Of a DNA stretch of 64,000 nt, positions 28,068 to 38,700 are shown piece by piece. The notes under the pieces are model-generated. The model searched no databases, was not told the origin of the DNA, and saw only the letters and a program-made list of their open reading frames with translations. The DNA comes from UBA6623 sp965238125 (GTDB taxonomy: Bacteria > Acidobacteriota > Terriglobia > Bryobacterales > UBA6623). Position 1 is the first letter of the stretch; every line of letters begins with the position of its first letter. A program made the translations under genes and the position numbers. The stretch covers positions 5,332,001 to 5,396,000 of the forward strand of contig OZ250179.1 in the NCBI GenBank assembly GCA_965238125.1, in the 5' to 3' direction.

Positions 28068-29522
28068 ATGCCTACCTACCCGAGAATCGCCTCTTTCAAA
28101 GACGTCGCCGCTTTCCGTGAACGCCTCGAAGCCCTCGAGTTGGCGATCGAGTGCGACGACGCCATCCTTCCGGCCCCGGAATCCCCGCTCGCCGCCGACC
28201 TCGATGTCGATGGTTTCAGGATCTCGAACCGTTGGGTGATCCATCCCATGGAGGGTTGGGATGCCGAGGAAGACGGCAACGTGAGTGAGCTGGTCCGTCG
28301 CCGCTGGCGGAATTTCGGCCGTAGCGGGGCGAAATGGATTTGGGGAGGCGAGGCCATGGCCGTGCTCCCCGAAGCCCGCGCCAACCCGCGCCAGCTCATC
28401 ATCAACGATCAGACTCGCGACGGTCTGGCTCGACTGCACGAGGAATTGCTCGCCACCCACCTTGCCGAGCACGGCACGACCGAAGACCTGCTGGTCGGGT
28501 TCCAACTCACCCATTCGGGCCGTTTCTGCCGCCCGACCACCGCCGGCCCGGCTCCGAAGATCCTGTACCGCCATCCGCTGCTCGACCGGAAGTTTCACTT
28601 GGCGGACGATCATCCCGTTCTCACCGACGACGAGATCGCTCGGATCATCGAGCGATTCATCGCGGCGGCGGGGGTCGCCGAGCAATGCGGCGCGCGCTTC
28701 GTCGACGTTAAGCATTGCCATGGCTATTTGGGACACGAATTCCTGAGCGCCTACTCGCGCCCCGGGCCTTACGGAGGGTCGTTTGAAAACCGGACGCGAT
28801 TCTTGCGCGAAGTCGTGGCGGGCGCCCGCGCGACCACTTCGCTCAAGATCGCCGTTCGCTTCAGCGCCTTTGACTTCATCCCTTTCCGCCCCGATCCCGA
28901 CAAGGGCGAAGGCACAACCTTGGGACCGGGAATCCCCGAAGATGACGGCTCGTCCGCCTACAATTACGCTTTCGGGGCCGACCGCGAGGAACCTGTGCGC
29001 TACGGGTTTGACGAAGCCGAGCAATTTCTCGGCCTGCTGCGCGACCTCGGGATCCGCATGGTGAACGTCTCGGCGGGCAGTCCCTACTACAACCCCCACA
29101 TCCAACGTCCGGCGCTGTTCCCGCCCTCCGACGGCTACCAGCCGCCCGAAGACCCGCTCGTCGGCTGCGCCCGCCAGATCGAGTTCACCGCCGAGATCAA
29201 GAAGCTCTTCCCCGATCTCGTGATCGTTGGAACGGCTTATTCGTATTTGCAGGAGTATCTACCGCACGTCGCGCAGTGGGCGGTTCGTACGGGCCGAACC
29301 GACGCCGTCGGGCTGGGGCGCATGGTGCTGGCCTACCCCACGCTGCCGCGCGACACGCTACGCGCCGGCAGGATGGAGACCAAGCTGCTCTGCCGGACGT
29401 TTAGCGACTGCACGACCGGTCCGCGCAACGGCCTTATTTCGGGTTGCTATCCGCTGGACCCCTACTATCGCAAGCGCCCTGAAGCGCGAGAACTCAAGCG
29501 TATCAAGGCTGACTTTCGGTAG
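28068..29522 (+). CDS. Old yellow enzyme-type NADH:flavin oxidoreductase
   Basis: The 484-residue protein resembles the FMN-dependent OYE/2,4-dienoyl-CoA reductase barrel. Visible blocks are ISNRWVIHPMEGWDA, LLVGFQLTHSGR, a KHCHGYLGHEFLSAYSRPGP active-site loop with paired histidines, and GLGRMVLAYPTLPRD for phosphate binding. There is no C-terminal FAD/iron-sulfur extension, although a Cys pair near the end (CRTFSDCTTGPRNG) recalls the cluster-binding motif of the larger enzymes. The ATG at 28068 is chosen since the upstream in-frame part overlaps the divergent manA-like gene. The substrate, probably an enone or enoyl acid, is unknown. Confidence 0.85.
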   Translation: MPTYPRIASFKDVAAFRERLEALELAIECDDAILPAPESPLAADLDVDGFRISNRWVIHPMEGWDAEEDGNVSELVRRRWRNFGRSGAKWIWGGEAMAVLPEARANPRQLIINDQTRDGLARLHEELLATHLAEHGTTEDLLVGFQLTHSGRFCRPTTAGPAPKILYRHPLLDRKFHLADDHPVLTDDEIARIIERFIAAAGVAEQCGARFVDVKHCHGYLGHEFLSAYSRPGPYGGSFENRTRFLREVVAGARATTSLKIAVRFSAFDFIPFRPDPDKGEGTTLGPGIPEDDGSSAYNYAFGADREEPVRYGFDEAEQFLGLLRDLGIRMVNVSAGSPYYNPHIQRPALFPPSDGYQPPEDPLVGCARQIEFTAEIKKLFPDLVIVGTAYSYLQEYLPHVAQWAVRTGRTDAVGLGRMVLAYPTLPRDTLRAGRMETKLLCRTFSDCTTGPRNGLISGCYPLDPYYRKRPEARELKRIKADFR

Positions 29523-29934
29523 CCGGCGCGGAGGGCTCTGCCTCTTCGGAAGAGCCTCCCTCCCGGTAGCGACCGGCACTCGTGCCTGCCCCTGGAGTTT
29601 CTACATTTTTCATCCATCGGCGGTGGCATGCAGTGGGGCAGGTCTCCAGGCCTGCCCATTCCTCGACCTGCCCATAAGCTGGCGGGTAGCGATCAACCCG
29701 GTTCCCGCCACGAGTTGAGTTCATGCCGGCCCCGGGCGCAAGCCCAGGGATGGAATATCCGTACCCCGCTGTCTCCGTCCCTGGGCGAGCGACCGCTCTC
29801 GCGGTCGTTTGGGGGCTTGGGGCGGGCCCAAAGACCGGCCGCGGACCGGCCGCCAAGCGGCCGTCCTAGCTAGTTAGCTAGCCCCCAGTGGAGACAAGCT
29901 CTCAGCTTTGTCTCGCCCCAATTGAAGTTTCAGA
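29523..29934 (+). other. Intergenic region with palindromic repeats
   Basis: No gene is seen in this 412-bp gap. It holds AGTGGGGCAGGTCTCCAGGC CTGCCC at 29632-29657 (also at 32363-32388), a GGCCGCGGACCGGCCGCC palindrome near 29840, and GAGACAAGCTCTCAGCTTTG TCTC at about 29892-29915, a hairpin that could end transcription of the converging genes. Confidence 0.55.
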
Positions 29935-30375
29935 CTAGTTGGGTTTAGGGTCTTCGGCGTGAGGGCCGAAGTCGTCGAGAATCGGCTGCCGTCCGGCGAA
30001 ACCGTCGTCGACATCGTGCCAGTGGTCGATACGGGGTTCACCCAACTTCCAGCACAAGTAGATTTCGCGGTCGTTCAGCGCGGCCGGGAAATCGACCAAC
30101 CCGATGTCGAGGTCTTTGATGAGGCACCCGATTTGCCGCAGAGCCTCGACGGCCTCGCGCAACCGTTGCATCGCCTCGTCTTTCTTTCGGCGGCTCTCGA
30201 GTACGGCCGCGGGGTCGATCTCGGCCCCGCCCGAGAGGTGAATCCTTGTTGCGGTCTCCTGCAACTCGCGATCGATTGTCGCGACTACTCGTTTCGCTTC
30301 GCCGGCCTGTCGCAGCCGTTGCTCGACGAGCGGAATCGCGCGCTCGGCTTCTTCCAACGTGAACAGCTTCGGCAT
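29935..30375 (-). CDS. DUF2203 family protein
   Basis: The 146-residue cytoplasmic protein matches DUF2203: it begins MPKLFTLEEAERAIPLVEQR, has a long helical middle with VLESRRKKDEAMQRLREA, and ends with the conserved stretch CLIKDLDIGLVDFPA, then REIYLCWKLGEPRIDHWHD. The biochemical role of the family is unknown. It lies 38 bp downstream of the YjbQ-like gene on the same strand and is probably cotranscribed with it. The start at 30375 fits the conserved N-terminus. Confidence 0.88.
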   Translation of the reverse strand: MPKLFTLEEAERAIPLVEQRLRQAGEAKRVVATIDRELQETATRIHLSGGAEIDPAAVLESRRKKDEAMQRLREAVEALRQIGCLIKDLDIGLVDFPAALNDREIYLCWKLGEPRIDHWHDVDDGFAGRQPILDDFGPHAEDPKPN

Positions 30376-30413
30376 CGGTCGATGGGTCCTTCGCGGACGC
30401 GGAAACCGCCCGT

Positions 30414-30920
30414 CTAAACGCCCATCACTTGCACGGAAACCGAGCGGCTGCGCGGGCCGTCGAGTTCCGCGAGGATGATGCTTTGCCAGGTGCCGAGCAG
30501 GACCTTCGCATTGCGAACCTGCAGCGACACGGACTGTCCTAGGAACAGGCCGCCCAGGTGCGAAGCGGCGTTCTTGCGCTCGCAATCGGAGTAGGCCGGG
30601 TCATCGTGGCGCCAATTGCCATCGCGGCCGACGGCCTGTTCGAGCAGAGTGCGGATGTCGTGCAGCAGCGCGTCCTGCCACTCGTTGATGAAAACCGCCG
30701 CGGTGGTGTGGAGCGATTGCAGGTGAACGATGCCGTTCTTGACCTCGCTCTTGCTGACAATTTCGTTGATGCGGTCGGTGACGTTGATGAGTTCAAACTT
30801 CTCGTTCGTAATCCAGTCAGCGATTCGTACGAAGGTCTTGACGCCGGGTGTGGCCCGCTGTTCGACCCTCAACTCAGACTTTTTGTCGCTGTTTGGTTTG
30901 GGACTTGCGCCGGCGCTCAT
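30414..30920 (-). CDS. YjbQ/UPF0047 family protein
   Basis: The 168-residue protein belongs to the YjbQ family, some members of which have weak thiamine-phosphate synthase activity. Family blocks are IVHLQSLHTTAAVFINEW, WRHDDPAYSDCERKNAASHL and LGTWQSIILAELDGPRSRSV. The first 25 residues are a hydrophilic extension. It is the first gene of a probable two-gene unit with DUF2203. Because the window also contains thiE (56642-57307), the promiscuous thiamine activity is unlikely to be its main task. Confidence 0.9.
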   Translation of the reverse strand: MSAGASPKPNSDKKSELRVEQRATPGVKTFVRIADWITNEKFELINVTDRINEIVSKSEVKNGIVHLQSLHTTAAVFINEWQDALLHDIRTLLEQAVGRDGNWRHDDPAYSDCERKNAASHLGGLFLGQSVSLQVRNAKVLLGTWQSIILAELDGPRSRSVSVQVMGV

Positions 30921-31116
30921 GGAATCGAACCCTCCTGGGGGAGAACGGATGTCGCCCTGCGGCGGGCGTTCGTCGAAACCTCGCTACTCGGCTCGCAACC
31001 GGATCTCCCAAACCGGCCGTACCGCCGAACTGCACCGTATTGTACCAGCAGGCCGGATCGGCCTCTTGCGCTATAATCAGCCCGACAAATTCTCTTGCGG
31101 GGCTGGAGATCGTTCC

Positions 31117-32253
31117 ATGAAGAAACATGCTGTGTTGCGCCTTGTCGCCTTGCTGGTTTGCGCCGGCGCGATGACCGCCGCTTACCAAGCAACCAAGACG
31201 GAAACGTTGATGGCCAAATCGGCTACGTTGCTGGTTGAGTCGCTCAACCGTATGCAGAAATCGTATACGGTCTTCCCCTTTGCGTCTTCGCATCGCGGCG
31301 AATGGCACTACTTCCCGGAAGGGGGCTTCACCGCCGAATACGGCTACGTCCGCAACGGCATCACCTTCAACCAAATGGATCCCAAGCAGGCGCACTTCGC
31401 GAACGCCTTGCTCGGGGCCGGGCTGAGCAGCGCCGGTTTCGTCAAGGCCAAGAAGGTGATGGCGCTCGAAGAGATCGTGCGAGTGATCGAGGACGACACG
31501 ACCGGCCACCGCGACGCCAACCAATTTCACTTCACGATCTTCGGCGACCCCTCGCCGGACGGAACCTGGGGCTGGCGCGTCGAGGGCCATCACCTTTCGT
31601 TGCACTACACGATCAAGAACGGAGAGTTGGCTTCCTCAACCCCGACGTTCTTCGGCGCCAACCCTCACGAAGTCGCCCAAGGCCCCCACATCGGTTTTCG
31701 CGTATTGGACGCCGAGGAAGACGCCGCCGTTGATTTGCTGAAGTCGCTCGACGCCGACCAAGCCCAAATGGCAATTTTCACCGACATCGCGCCTTATGAC
31801 ATTGTCACGATGGCCGACCAACGCGCCGAGATCGAGGGCAAGCCACAAGGCATTCCGGCCTCGAAGCTGACGAACGAGCAATACGAAGAGCTGCTCGGTT
31901 TGATCGCGGTTTACGCCGGCAATATGCCGAATGACGTTGCCGCCCGACGCATGAAAGCGGCCCGCGACACTTCCAGAGACCAGTTGTATTTCGGATGGGC
32001 GGGCCGTCGGGACCGCATCGCCCCCAAGCCGGTTCCCGTCGGGGGCCGCACCACCGGCAACCGCGAAACCAACGGGAATTACTATCGCGTCCAGTCGCCG
32101 ACCTTCCTGATCGAGTACGACAACACACAGAACCAGAGCAATCACAGCCACTCGGTATGGCGTGATTTCGAAAACGACTTCGGCCTCGACGTTTTGGCAC
32201 TGCACCACCGACGGTTCGATCATCGTCGGCCCGTGGTCGAGAACGCGGACTGA
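31117..32253 (+). CDS. Secreted DUF3500 family protein
   Basis: The 378-residue protein starts with a signal peptide (LRLVALLVCAGAMTAAY) and carries DUF3500 features: SSHRGEWHYFPEGGF, DQFHF-like ANQFHFTIFGDPSPDGTWGWR, EGHHLSLHYTI, FFGANPHEV and the late block SPTFLIEYDNTQNQSNHSHSV followed by WRDFENDFG. The reaction of the family is not established. ATG 31117 follows GGAG by about ten bases; the longer open frame upstream lacks a signal. It diverges from the YjbQ gene. Confidence 0.88.
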   Translation: MKKHAVLRLVALLVCAGAMTAAYQATKTETLMAKSATLLVESLNRMQKSYTVFPFASSHRGEWHYFPEGGFTAEYGYVRNGITFNQMDPKQAHFANALLGAGLSSAGFVKAKKVMALEEIVRVIEDDTTGHRDANQFHFTIFGDPSPDGTWGWRVEGHHLSLHYTIKNGELASSTPTFFGANPHEVAQGPHIGFRVLDAEEDAAVDLLKSLDADQAQMAIFTDIAPYDIVTMADQRAEIEGKPQGIPASKLTNEQYEELLGLIAVYAGNMPNDVAARRMKAARDTSRDQLYFGWAGRRDRIAPKPVPVGGRTTGNRETNGNYYRVQSPTFLIEYDNTQNQSNHSHSVWRDFENDFGLDVLALHHRRFDHRRPVVENAD

Positions 32254-33066
32254 GGGACCCCGGGTTCCGCTTCGCTCCAACGCGGAGTCCTCTCCCCCGC
32301 GGCCGGTCCCCGCTTCAACTCGGCGAACGGCTAGCGGCTCACGTACCCCGGCGCCCCGTACCAGTGGGGCAGGTCTCCAGGCCTGCCCCACAACCCCCCG
32401 CCGCCCGCCAACCCAGCGGCGTTCACGCCGCTTGAACCTCCCCCATAGGCCGGTCCTTGAGGGCCCCCAAACCGAACCTAACGACTCTAGAAAGGGTGGC
32501 GGAACCAACCCCGTCCCAAAGCCAAACCCAACGTCACCCCGACAGACGCAACCAGAGAAAGGGCAAACGATCCCGAAATCGCAACACGCGACGCCGGTAA
32601 TCAAAAACCACCAAACAAACCCAATTTCCAAGCGAGCCGCTTCAAAAACAATGGTTTAGCAAGCAGCGCCGACCCGCGAACCGACAAACAAAATCACAGG
32701 GAGACAACAAACCCCAACCCAGCCAAACCGCAAGACCAAGCAGCGAACCGCCGAAACAGGCTCAACCACCGACGACGACGTGCCCGGCACCACCGACGCC
32801 CAACGGCGGCCCGAGACCGCCGCCCCCCATTCGGCAAAGCCCCAAAACCCCAAGCCCAAAGTGCTTGTTTTCCTGGTCGTTGGAGGATTCCGGCGTGAAC
32901 GCCCCTGGGTTGGCTGGCGGCGAGGGCAGGTTGCTGCCGCCGCAATCGCCAAGATCGCCAACACAATGACGCGGAACGGACGGCGTTTCGACCGCGGCAG
33001 GCGACGTTCGAAGTCGTCACAGGCGCTGCCGCTCTGCCTTCGGAGAAGAGCCATGTCCGCTACGGC
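32254..33066 (+). other. Long intergenic region with A/C-skewed tract and palindromic repeat
   Basis: About 810 bp without a supportable gene. At 32363-32388 it repeats AGTGGGGCAGGTCTCCAGGC CTGCCC. From about 32465 to 32800 the plus strand is made almost only of A and C with few T, a strong strand asymmetry not seen elsewhere in the window. A 132-residue minus-strand frame (32656-33054) is low-complexity and not convincing. Confidence 0.5.
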
Positions 33067-34452
33067 TTAGCTCAGCAGTTCCTTCACCACCCGCCCGTGA
33101 ACGTCGGTCAGCCGGTAATCGCGACCGGCGTGGCGGTAGGTCAGCTTGGTGTGATCGAAACCAAGCAAGTGCAGAATCGTGGCCTGGAAGTCGTGCACCG
33201 TGACGACGTTCTCGGCGACCTCGTCGCCCATCTCGTCGCTTTCCCCGTAGGTCGTGCCGCCGTTGACGCCGGCGCCGGCGAGCCACGAGCAATACGACTT
33301 GGCGTGGTGGCCGCGACCTTCCGCCGTGGGATCGGGAACGAAGGGCGCGCGGCCGAATTCCGTCGTCCAAACGATCAGCGTATCGTCGAACATGCCGCGC
33401 GATTTCAGGTCGTTGATCAGCCCCGCGATCGGTTGGTCGACGTTCTTGGCCAACCCGTTGTAACGCTGCATGTAGGAGTGGGTATCCCAGTTGTAGTCAA
33501 TGCGCGTGCCGCCGTCGATCAACTCGATGAAACGCACGCCGCGCTCGGCCATTCGCCGCGCGGCCAGGCACTGCCAGCCGAAGCCATTGGTGCTGCCGCG
33601 CTCGATCCCGTAAAGCTTCAACGTCGCGTCGGATTCCTTCGAGAAATCGAACGCCTCGGGCGCCTGCATCTGCATTCCGAAGGCCGTCTCGAACGATTTG
33701 ATCCGAGCCTTCAGCAGCCCGTCGTTTTCACGGCCCTTCAGGTGTTGGCGGTTGAAATACTCCAGCATGTCGAGCTCGGTTTCCTGCAGTTGGCTCGTCG
33801 CCGCCCGGCGATGCATATTGGGGATCGGCTCGTCGCCCGGAACAATGCGCGTGCCCTGATGAAACACCGGCAGGAAGTCCGAACCGAAGACCTGACCGCC
33901 GGCATAGGGAAGCTCCGGTGCGATGACCATGAAGGACGGCAGGTTCAGGTTTTCCGTCCCCAGCCCATAGCTGACCCACGAACCGATGCTCGGGCGGTTA
34001 AACGTCGCCGAGCCGGTGTGAATGCCGATCGTCGCCCCAAAGTGATCGCCGTTGATGTTCTTCATCGATCGGACGATGCAAAGATCGTCGGCCACCGTGC
34101 CCATGTACGGGAACAGATCGCTGATGGGGGTGCCGCTTTCCCCGTAGCGCTTGAATTCCCAGTCGGCGCCTTTATAGAAAGACCGCTTGTCGTAGCGCTC
34201 GCCGTGCTTCTTCCGCATGAAGGGTTTCGGGTCGAACGTATCGAGGTGCGAAACGCCTCCGGTCATGAACATAAAGATGACGCGCTTGGCCTTCGGCGCG
34301 AAATGCGGATCTTTCGCCGCCAAGGGATTGGCCGAGTCGCCGCTCGCCGCGCCTTGCAGCATCTCCGAAAGCAGGCCGGGGAGCAACAAGCCTCCGGCGG
34401 CCAAGGAGCGGATCGTTTGTCGGCGTGTGGGATTCGTACCGAAATTCTTCAT
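33067..34452 (-). CDS. DUF1501 (sulfatase-like) protein with Tat-like signal
   Basis: The 461-residue protein is a DUF1501 member, related to the alkaline phosphatase/sulfatase fold, common in planctomycetes and acidobacteria. It has an export signal with TRRQTIRSLAAGGLLLPGLL, then VIFMFMTGGVSHLDTFDPKP, DHFGATIGIHTGS, and near the end WTTEFGRAPF, EGRGHHAKSY and VTVHDFQATILHLLGFDH, which carry the probable metal ligands. It normally pairs with a DUF1553/DUF1549 cytochrome-like gene; none is adjacent here. ATG 34452 starts at the usual MKNF region; a longer frame to 34488 adds nothing conserved. Confidence 0.9.
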   Translation of the reverse strand: MKNFGTNPTRRQTIRSLAAGGLLLPGLLSEMLQGAASGDSANPLAAKDPHFAPKAKRVIFMFMTGGVSHLDTFDPKPFMRKKHGERYDKRSFYKGADWEFKRYGESGTPISDLFPYMGTVADDLCIVRSMKNINGDHFGATIGIHTGSATFNRPSIGSWVSYGLGTENLNLPSFMVIAPELPYAGGQVFGSDFLPVFHQGTRIVPGDEPIPNMHRRAATSQLQETELDMLEYFNRQHLKGRENDGLLKARIKSFETAFGMQMQAPEAFDFSKESDATLKLYGIERGSTNGFGWQCLAARRMAERGVRFIELIDGGTRIDYNWDTHSYMQRYNGLAKNVDQPIAGLINDLKSRGMFDDTLIVWTTEFGRAPFVPDPTAEGRGHHAKSYCSWLAGAGVNGGTTYGESDEMGDEVAENVVTVHDFQATILHLLGFDHTKLTYRHAGRDYRLTDVHGRVVKELLS

Positions 34453-34623
34453 GGCGATTACCCCAATGCATCGAGGGCGGGCGCACAAGAATGGGCCCCC
34501 ACCGAACAGGCGCGGAAGCGAGCGGCGACGTTACCGCCCACCTGTATTCTATATCAAGATCCTCGCAAGATGGCGCGGCTGCCGGCGAAAATTGGCGACC
34601 CGCGGCCCAGGTCTCGCAACCGG

Positions 34624-35553
34624 CTACTTGGTGTTGCGCTTCCTGCGCGGCTTCGGCGGCTTTCCGCCCGGAGTGATTTTCAACAATCGGTTGAGCTGTT
34701 GGCGCGCGATGCCGGCCCACGGGCTGTTCGAGTCGATCGCCAAATAAGCTCGCCACTGCTTGGCGGCGGGCATCGGTTCTCCCATGCGTTCGTAGACCAA
34801 GGCCAAGTTGTAGTGCGCGTCCGCGTAGTCCGATTGCTGCTTCAACGCTGCGGCGTAGTGCTCGACGGCGTCGGCGAGCTTTTCGAGTTCCTCGCAGACA
34901 TTGCCCAGGTTGAAGTGAGCCAGCGCGTATTTCGGCCAGATCTTCAATGCCTGGCGGTAGCAGGTTTCGGCTTGCTCCACCGCGCCTTGGCGGTAGTAGA
35001 TCGTGCCGATGTTGACCCAAGCGCCGGCGGCCTTCGGATTGAGGTCAAGAGCCCGCCGGTAGGCGTCGGTGGCCTGCGCGGTCGATTCGGCGGCTTCCTC
35101 GAGATCGAGGCCGCGTTGGAACCAGCGATCGGCCTCGATCAACTTTTCGGCGGCGGGCCGGCCCGCGTCCTTTTCCAACTCGGTGACCGGCCGCAGTGAC
35201 GCGGCGTCGAAGTTGAAAAGCATTTGCCCGGTCAAGGCTTCCATCTTGCCGCCGGGCAACTCGACGGCGATTTTGCGGCCGTCGGAGGTGATTTTCAGCT
35301 CCCACAAAGGGCGCTCGATGCCGGAGAGCTTTTCGGTCAGCGAAGAGAGCGAAGCCTTGATGCGTCCGTTGGGGATGCGGTTCTGGCGCAGCTTCTGGAG
35401 GGTCTTGAGGGCGATCAGGTCGGCAAAACCGAATTTCTCGGGACAATCATAGAGCCCCAACTTCTCCCATGACCGCAGCCGGTTCTCCGTGATCTTAAGA
35501 ATCCGGCGAACGTCGGCGCGCGCAAAGGTGTCGGCGGCTGTGTCGGTCGCCAC
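34624..35553 (-). CDS. MerR-like HTH protein with C-terminal TPR array
   Basis: The 309-residue protein begins with a MerR-type helix-turn-helix (VRRILKITENRLRSWEKLGL, near residues 15-34, and FADLIALKTLQKLRQNRIPN after it). A middle domain of unknown fold follows, then at least four TPR repeats (AYRRALDLNPKAAGAWVNIG, CYRQALKIWPKYALAHFNLG, HYAAALKQQSDYADAHYNLA). The C-terminus is basic. It is most likely a transcription factor that reads a protein partner through its TPRs. It is transcribed toward the DUF1501 gene with a 170-bp gap, so a functional link is possible but unproven. Confidence 0.8.
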   Translation of the reverse strand: MATDTAADTFARADVRRILKITENRLRSWEKLGLYDCPEKFGFADLIALKTLQKLRQNRIPNGRIKASLSSLTEKLSGIERPLWELKITSDGRKIAVELPGGKMEALTGQMLFNFDAASLRPVTELEKDAGRPAAEKLIEADRWFQRGLDLEEAAESTAQATDAYRRALDLNPKAAGAWVNIGTIYYRQGAVEQAETCYRQALKIWPKYALAHFNLGNVCEELEKLADAVEHYAAALKQQSDYADAHYNLALVYERMGEPMPAAKQWRAYLAIDSNSPWAGIARQQLNRLLKITPGGKPPKPRRKRNTK

Positions 35554-35783
35554 GTCGAAAGTCTAGCCGAAGCCGGCCCAAAATGCCACTTGACGCGGGC
35601 GGCAAGCCCAACACGGGCGGGAAGGTGCGCGGAGCAAGCGTTTGAGATCGGGTGTCGGGCACGTGACCTGGCGCACGCTTGCGTTGTGCCGCGTCGCCAT
35701 TCGTGGCGACGTGTCCCCCGTCCCCACCGTAGCCTGAGGAGGACGTCTCCGCATGTTCATCGACGCGATGGATAGCAGTCGTT

Positions 35784-38700
35784 CTACAACGCGCCTTGCA
35801 TCACGGCGAGAACTTCGGCGTCGGAGAGCTCTTCCCCGTAGAGGCGGGCTTGGTCGATCGCGAACTCGAGGTAATACGTGTCGGCCCAGGAGGCACGGCC
35901 AAAGGTCGGCGCAACGGCGCTTTGCGGGTCGAAAGCGGGAAAGACGGCGGTTCGGTCGAGTAAGCCGTTGATGTAGATCAGCCCGCGTCGGGTCGCGCCG
36001 TCGAAGGTAACCGCGAGGTGTTGCCACTCGCCGGGCGCGAGAGCGGAAGACGAAAGCAGCCAGGGGTTCGATGACGGCAGTCCGGAGACGGAGAAGATCA
36101 CTCGGCCGTCGGTGTGGACGCCCACATACCAGCCTTGAAAATCACCGCCGTAGTCGGCGAAAACGACTCCCCACTTCGAAGGCAACGCGTCGATCTTCAC
36201 CCACGCGGTGAAGCTGAAGTCGGCCGTTCCGAAGTCGGCGTGGGGCGAAATCCAGGCGTAGTCGGGAAACCCGCCGAAACGGCGCGCCGAGCCGATGACG
36301 CCGGTCGAGGGCGCGGTGCCGTCGCCCGAGGTGACCGCATGGTGTCCAGTCGCGCTGTCGATCAACGTCGTTCCCGCCGCCGTGCCGGTTTCTTCAAACC
36401 GCCACTCGGAAATCAGGGTGGGCGGGGCCGGCGGATTGGGCGTCGGGAACCCGGCGAAAAGCGCGCCGACGGCTTCGGCGGACAGTTCGCCCGGGTAGAG
36501 GCTCCCTTCATCGAGCGCGCACGTCAAGTAGTAACTATCCACCCAGGAAGCTTTGCCGAAAGTCGGTTGGACGGACGTTTGGGGCGTAAAGGCAGGGAAC
36601 ACCGCCGTGCGGTCGAGGGCGCCGTCGAGGTAGATGCGCCCGCGGCGCGACGTGCCTTCGAGGGTGACGGTCACATAGTACCACTGACCCGGGGTGAGGG
36701 CGGTCGTTGAAAGCAGCCAGGGATTCGACGAAGGCAGCCCCGACACTGAAAAGATCACCCGCCCGGCGGTGTGGACGCCCGCATACCAGCCTTGGAAGTC
36801 GCCGCCGTAGTCGGCATGGATGACGCCCCACTTCTCGGGCAGGCTGTCGATCTTCACCCAGGCCGCGAAACTGAAACTCGACGTGCTCAGCGCTGCGGCA
36901 GGAGCGAGCCAGGCATAGTCGGGGCGGCCGGGGAAACGCCGCGCGCCGTTCACGACGCCGCTTACGCTCGCGCCTGCCGACCCTTGGGTCGTCGCATCGT
37001 GGCCGTTACCCGAGCTATCCGCCAGCACTACGCCGGGGCCGGCGGCTGTTTCGTCGAAGGCCCAGATCGCGGCGGGATCGAGCGGCTGATTCACAGCGAA
37101 GGACGCAAAGTCGAACTGTACCGCGGCACTGCTCCACACGGCCGGGTCAATGCGCAGTTCATCGAGGTCCATGCGCAGGTAGCGGCCGTTGGTCCACGAG
37201 GCTCGGCCCATGGCCATGACGCCGTTAACGTGGGGTGTCAGAGCTTGGGCGTAACCTTCGGCATCAAGTGCACCGTCGAGATAGAGTTTCACCCGACGTG
37301 TCGCGCCGTGATAGCTGACCGTGACGTGATGCCACGCGCCCGGCGTGATGGCGGATTGGGAAGTCACGGTCGTTAGATGGGACGGCAAACCGGCGGCGGT
37401 GAAGCTCACGCGGCCGCCGTTATCGACCGCGAGATACCATCCGTCGAAAGCCCCGCCGTAGGCCGACGCCACGACGCCCCAATCCGCCGGGGCTGAGTTA
37501 AGCTTGACCCAGCCTCGTAGGGTGAAGTCGACCGCGGTGAGATCGGCGGCGGCCGCGACGGTGACCGAATCAGACGAGCCGTTGAAACCACGTCCGTTGT
37601 CCTCGACTCCCGGGACGGTTTGGGTGCCGTTAAGCGAGCCGGTGTGGCCGTTGCCCGAGTCGTCGGGAGCGCCGGTTTCGAATTTCCACTCGGCGACGGT
37701 CGTGAGATTCGAGGGAGGCGGGGGCGGGCCGAAGAACTGATAATCGCTGTTGATCTCGGCGGCGGTTCGGAGCGCCGGATAGATTTCGGTTTCATCGACC
37801 GTGAAGTTCAAGTAATAGCCGTCGTACCAAGATGCGCGTCCGACGGTCAGCGGCGCGGCGGGGTCGGCCTCGATCGCGGGAAAGCGCGCCGTGGCATCGG
37901 GCTGCCCGTCGACATAGATCGCGACGTCACCCGACGAGCGGTCAACGGTTACCGAAACCGCGTGCCATTGATGAAGGCTCAGGTTTGCGCTCGAAACCAG
38001 CCAAGGCGCGCTCGACGGCGGCGACGCTCCCATGAAGATCACCTCGCCGCTTGATTTCACCGCCAAATACCAACCCTGGTGGTTGCCGCCCCCGAAAGCC
38101 GACATCACCATGCCGAACTTTTCGGGAAACGACAAGACTTTGACCCAGCTTCGGATCGTGAAGCTCTGGGGCGTGAGGGAGGCTGAGGCCGGGACTTCGA
38201 CGTAATCGGTTGAGCCGTTGAACAGGCGCCCCGAACCGGCGACGGCGGGCACGCGTACCGTACCAAAGCCGTTCGTCGTTCCGTGATGGCTCCCGCTACC
38301 GTCGACGATAGTGACGCCGGGGCCGGAGCCGGCGTCTTCAAACGACCAGGCGGCGATGGGGCCGGCCGGGGCGCCGAGCACGAAAGTGACGTCGACCGTC
38401 GCGGGGGAGCCGACCGCATCGGGGGCCGCGACCGTAATTGTTCCCGCATAGGATCCCGCCGAGAGGCCCGCGGGATTGACCGAAACCGAAATATCGGCGG
38501 GCGCGGCGCCGCAGTCGGATGAAAGCGACAGCCACGGGGAGCCGGAGCTGACGGAAGCGCTCCAGGTCATCGCGCCGCCCGAGGCTTCGCCGATCGCCAA
38601 CGTTTGGGCGGCCAGGGGCGCGCCGCCCGCCACGCCGTTGAAGCTCAGTTGCGAGGGCGACACGCTCAACTCGTTCGCCGTCGAGGAAAGCCGCGAGACG

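Noticed and set aside
32656..33054. 132-codon minus-strand frame with one hydrophobic stretch
   Set aside because: It runs through the A/C-skewed tract, has no ribosome binding site or recognisable domain, and its composition follows the skew.
33097..35199. 700-codon open frame on the plus strand opposite DUF1501 and the HTH-TPR gene
   Set aside because: It is antisense to two well-supported genes and spans their intergenic gap. Long antisense frames are expected in GC-rich coding sequence; the product is low-complexity and has no domain.
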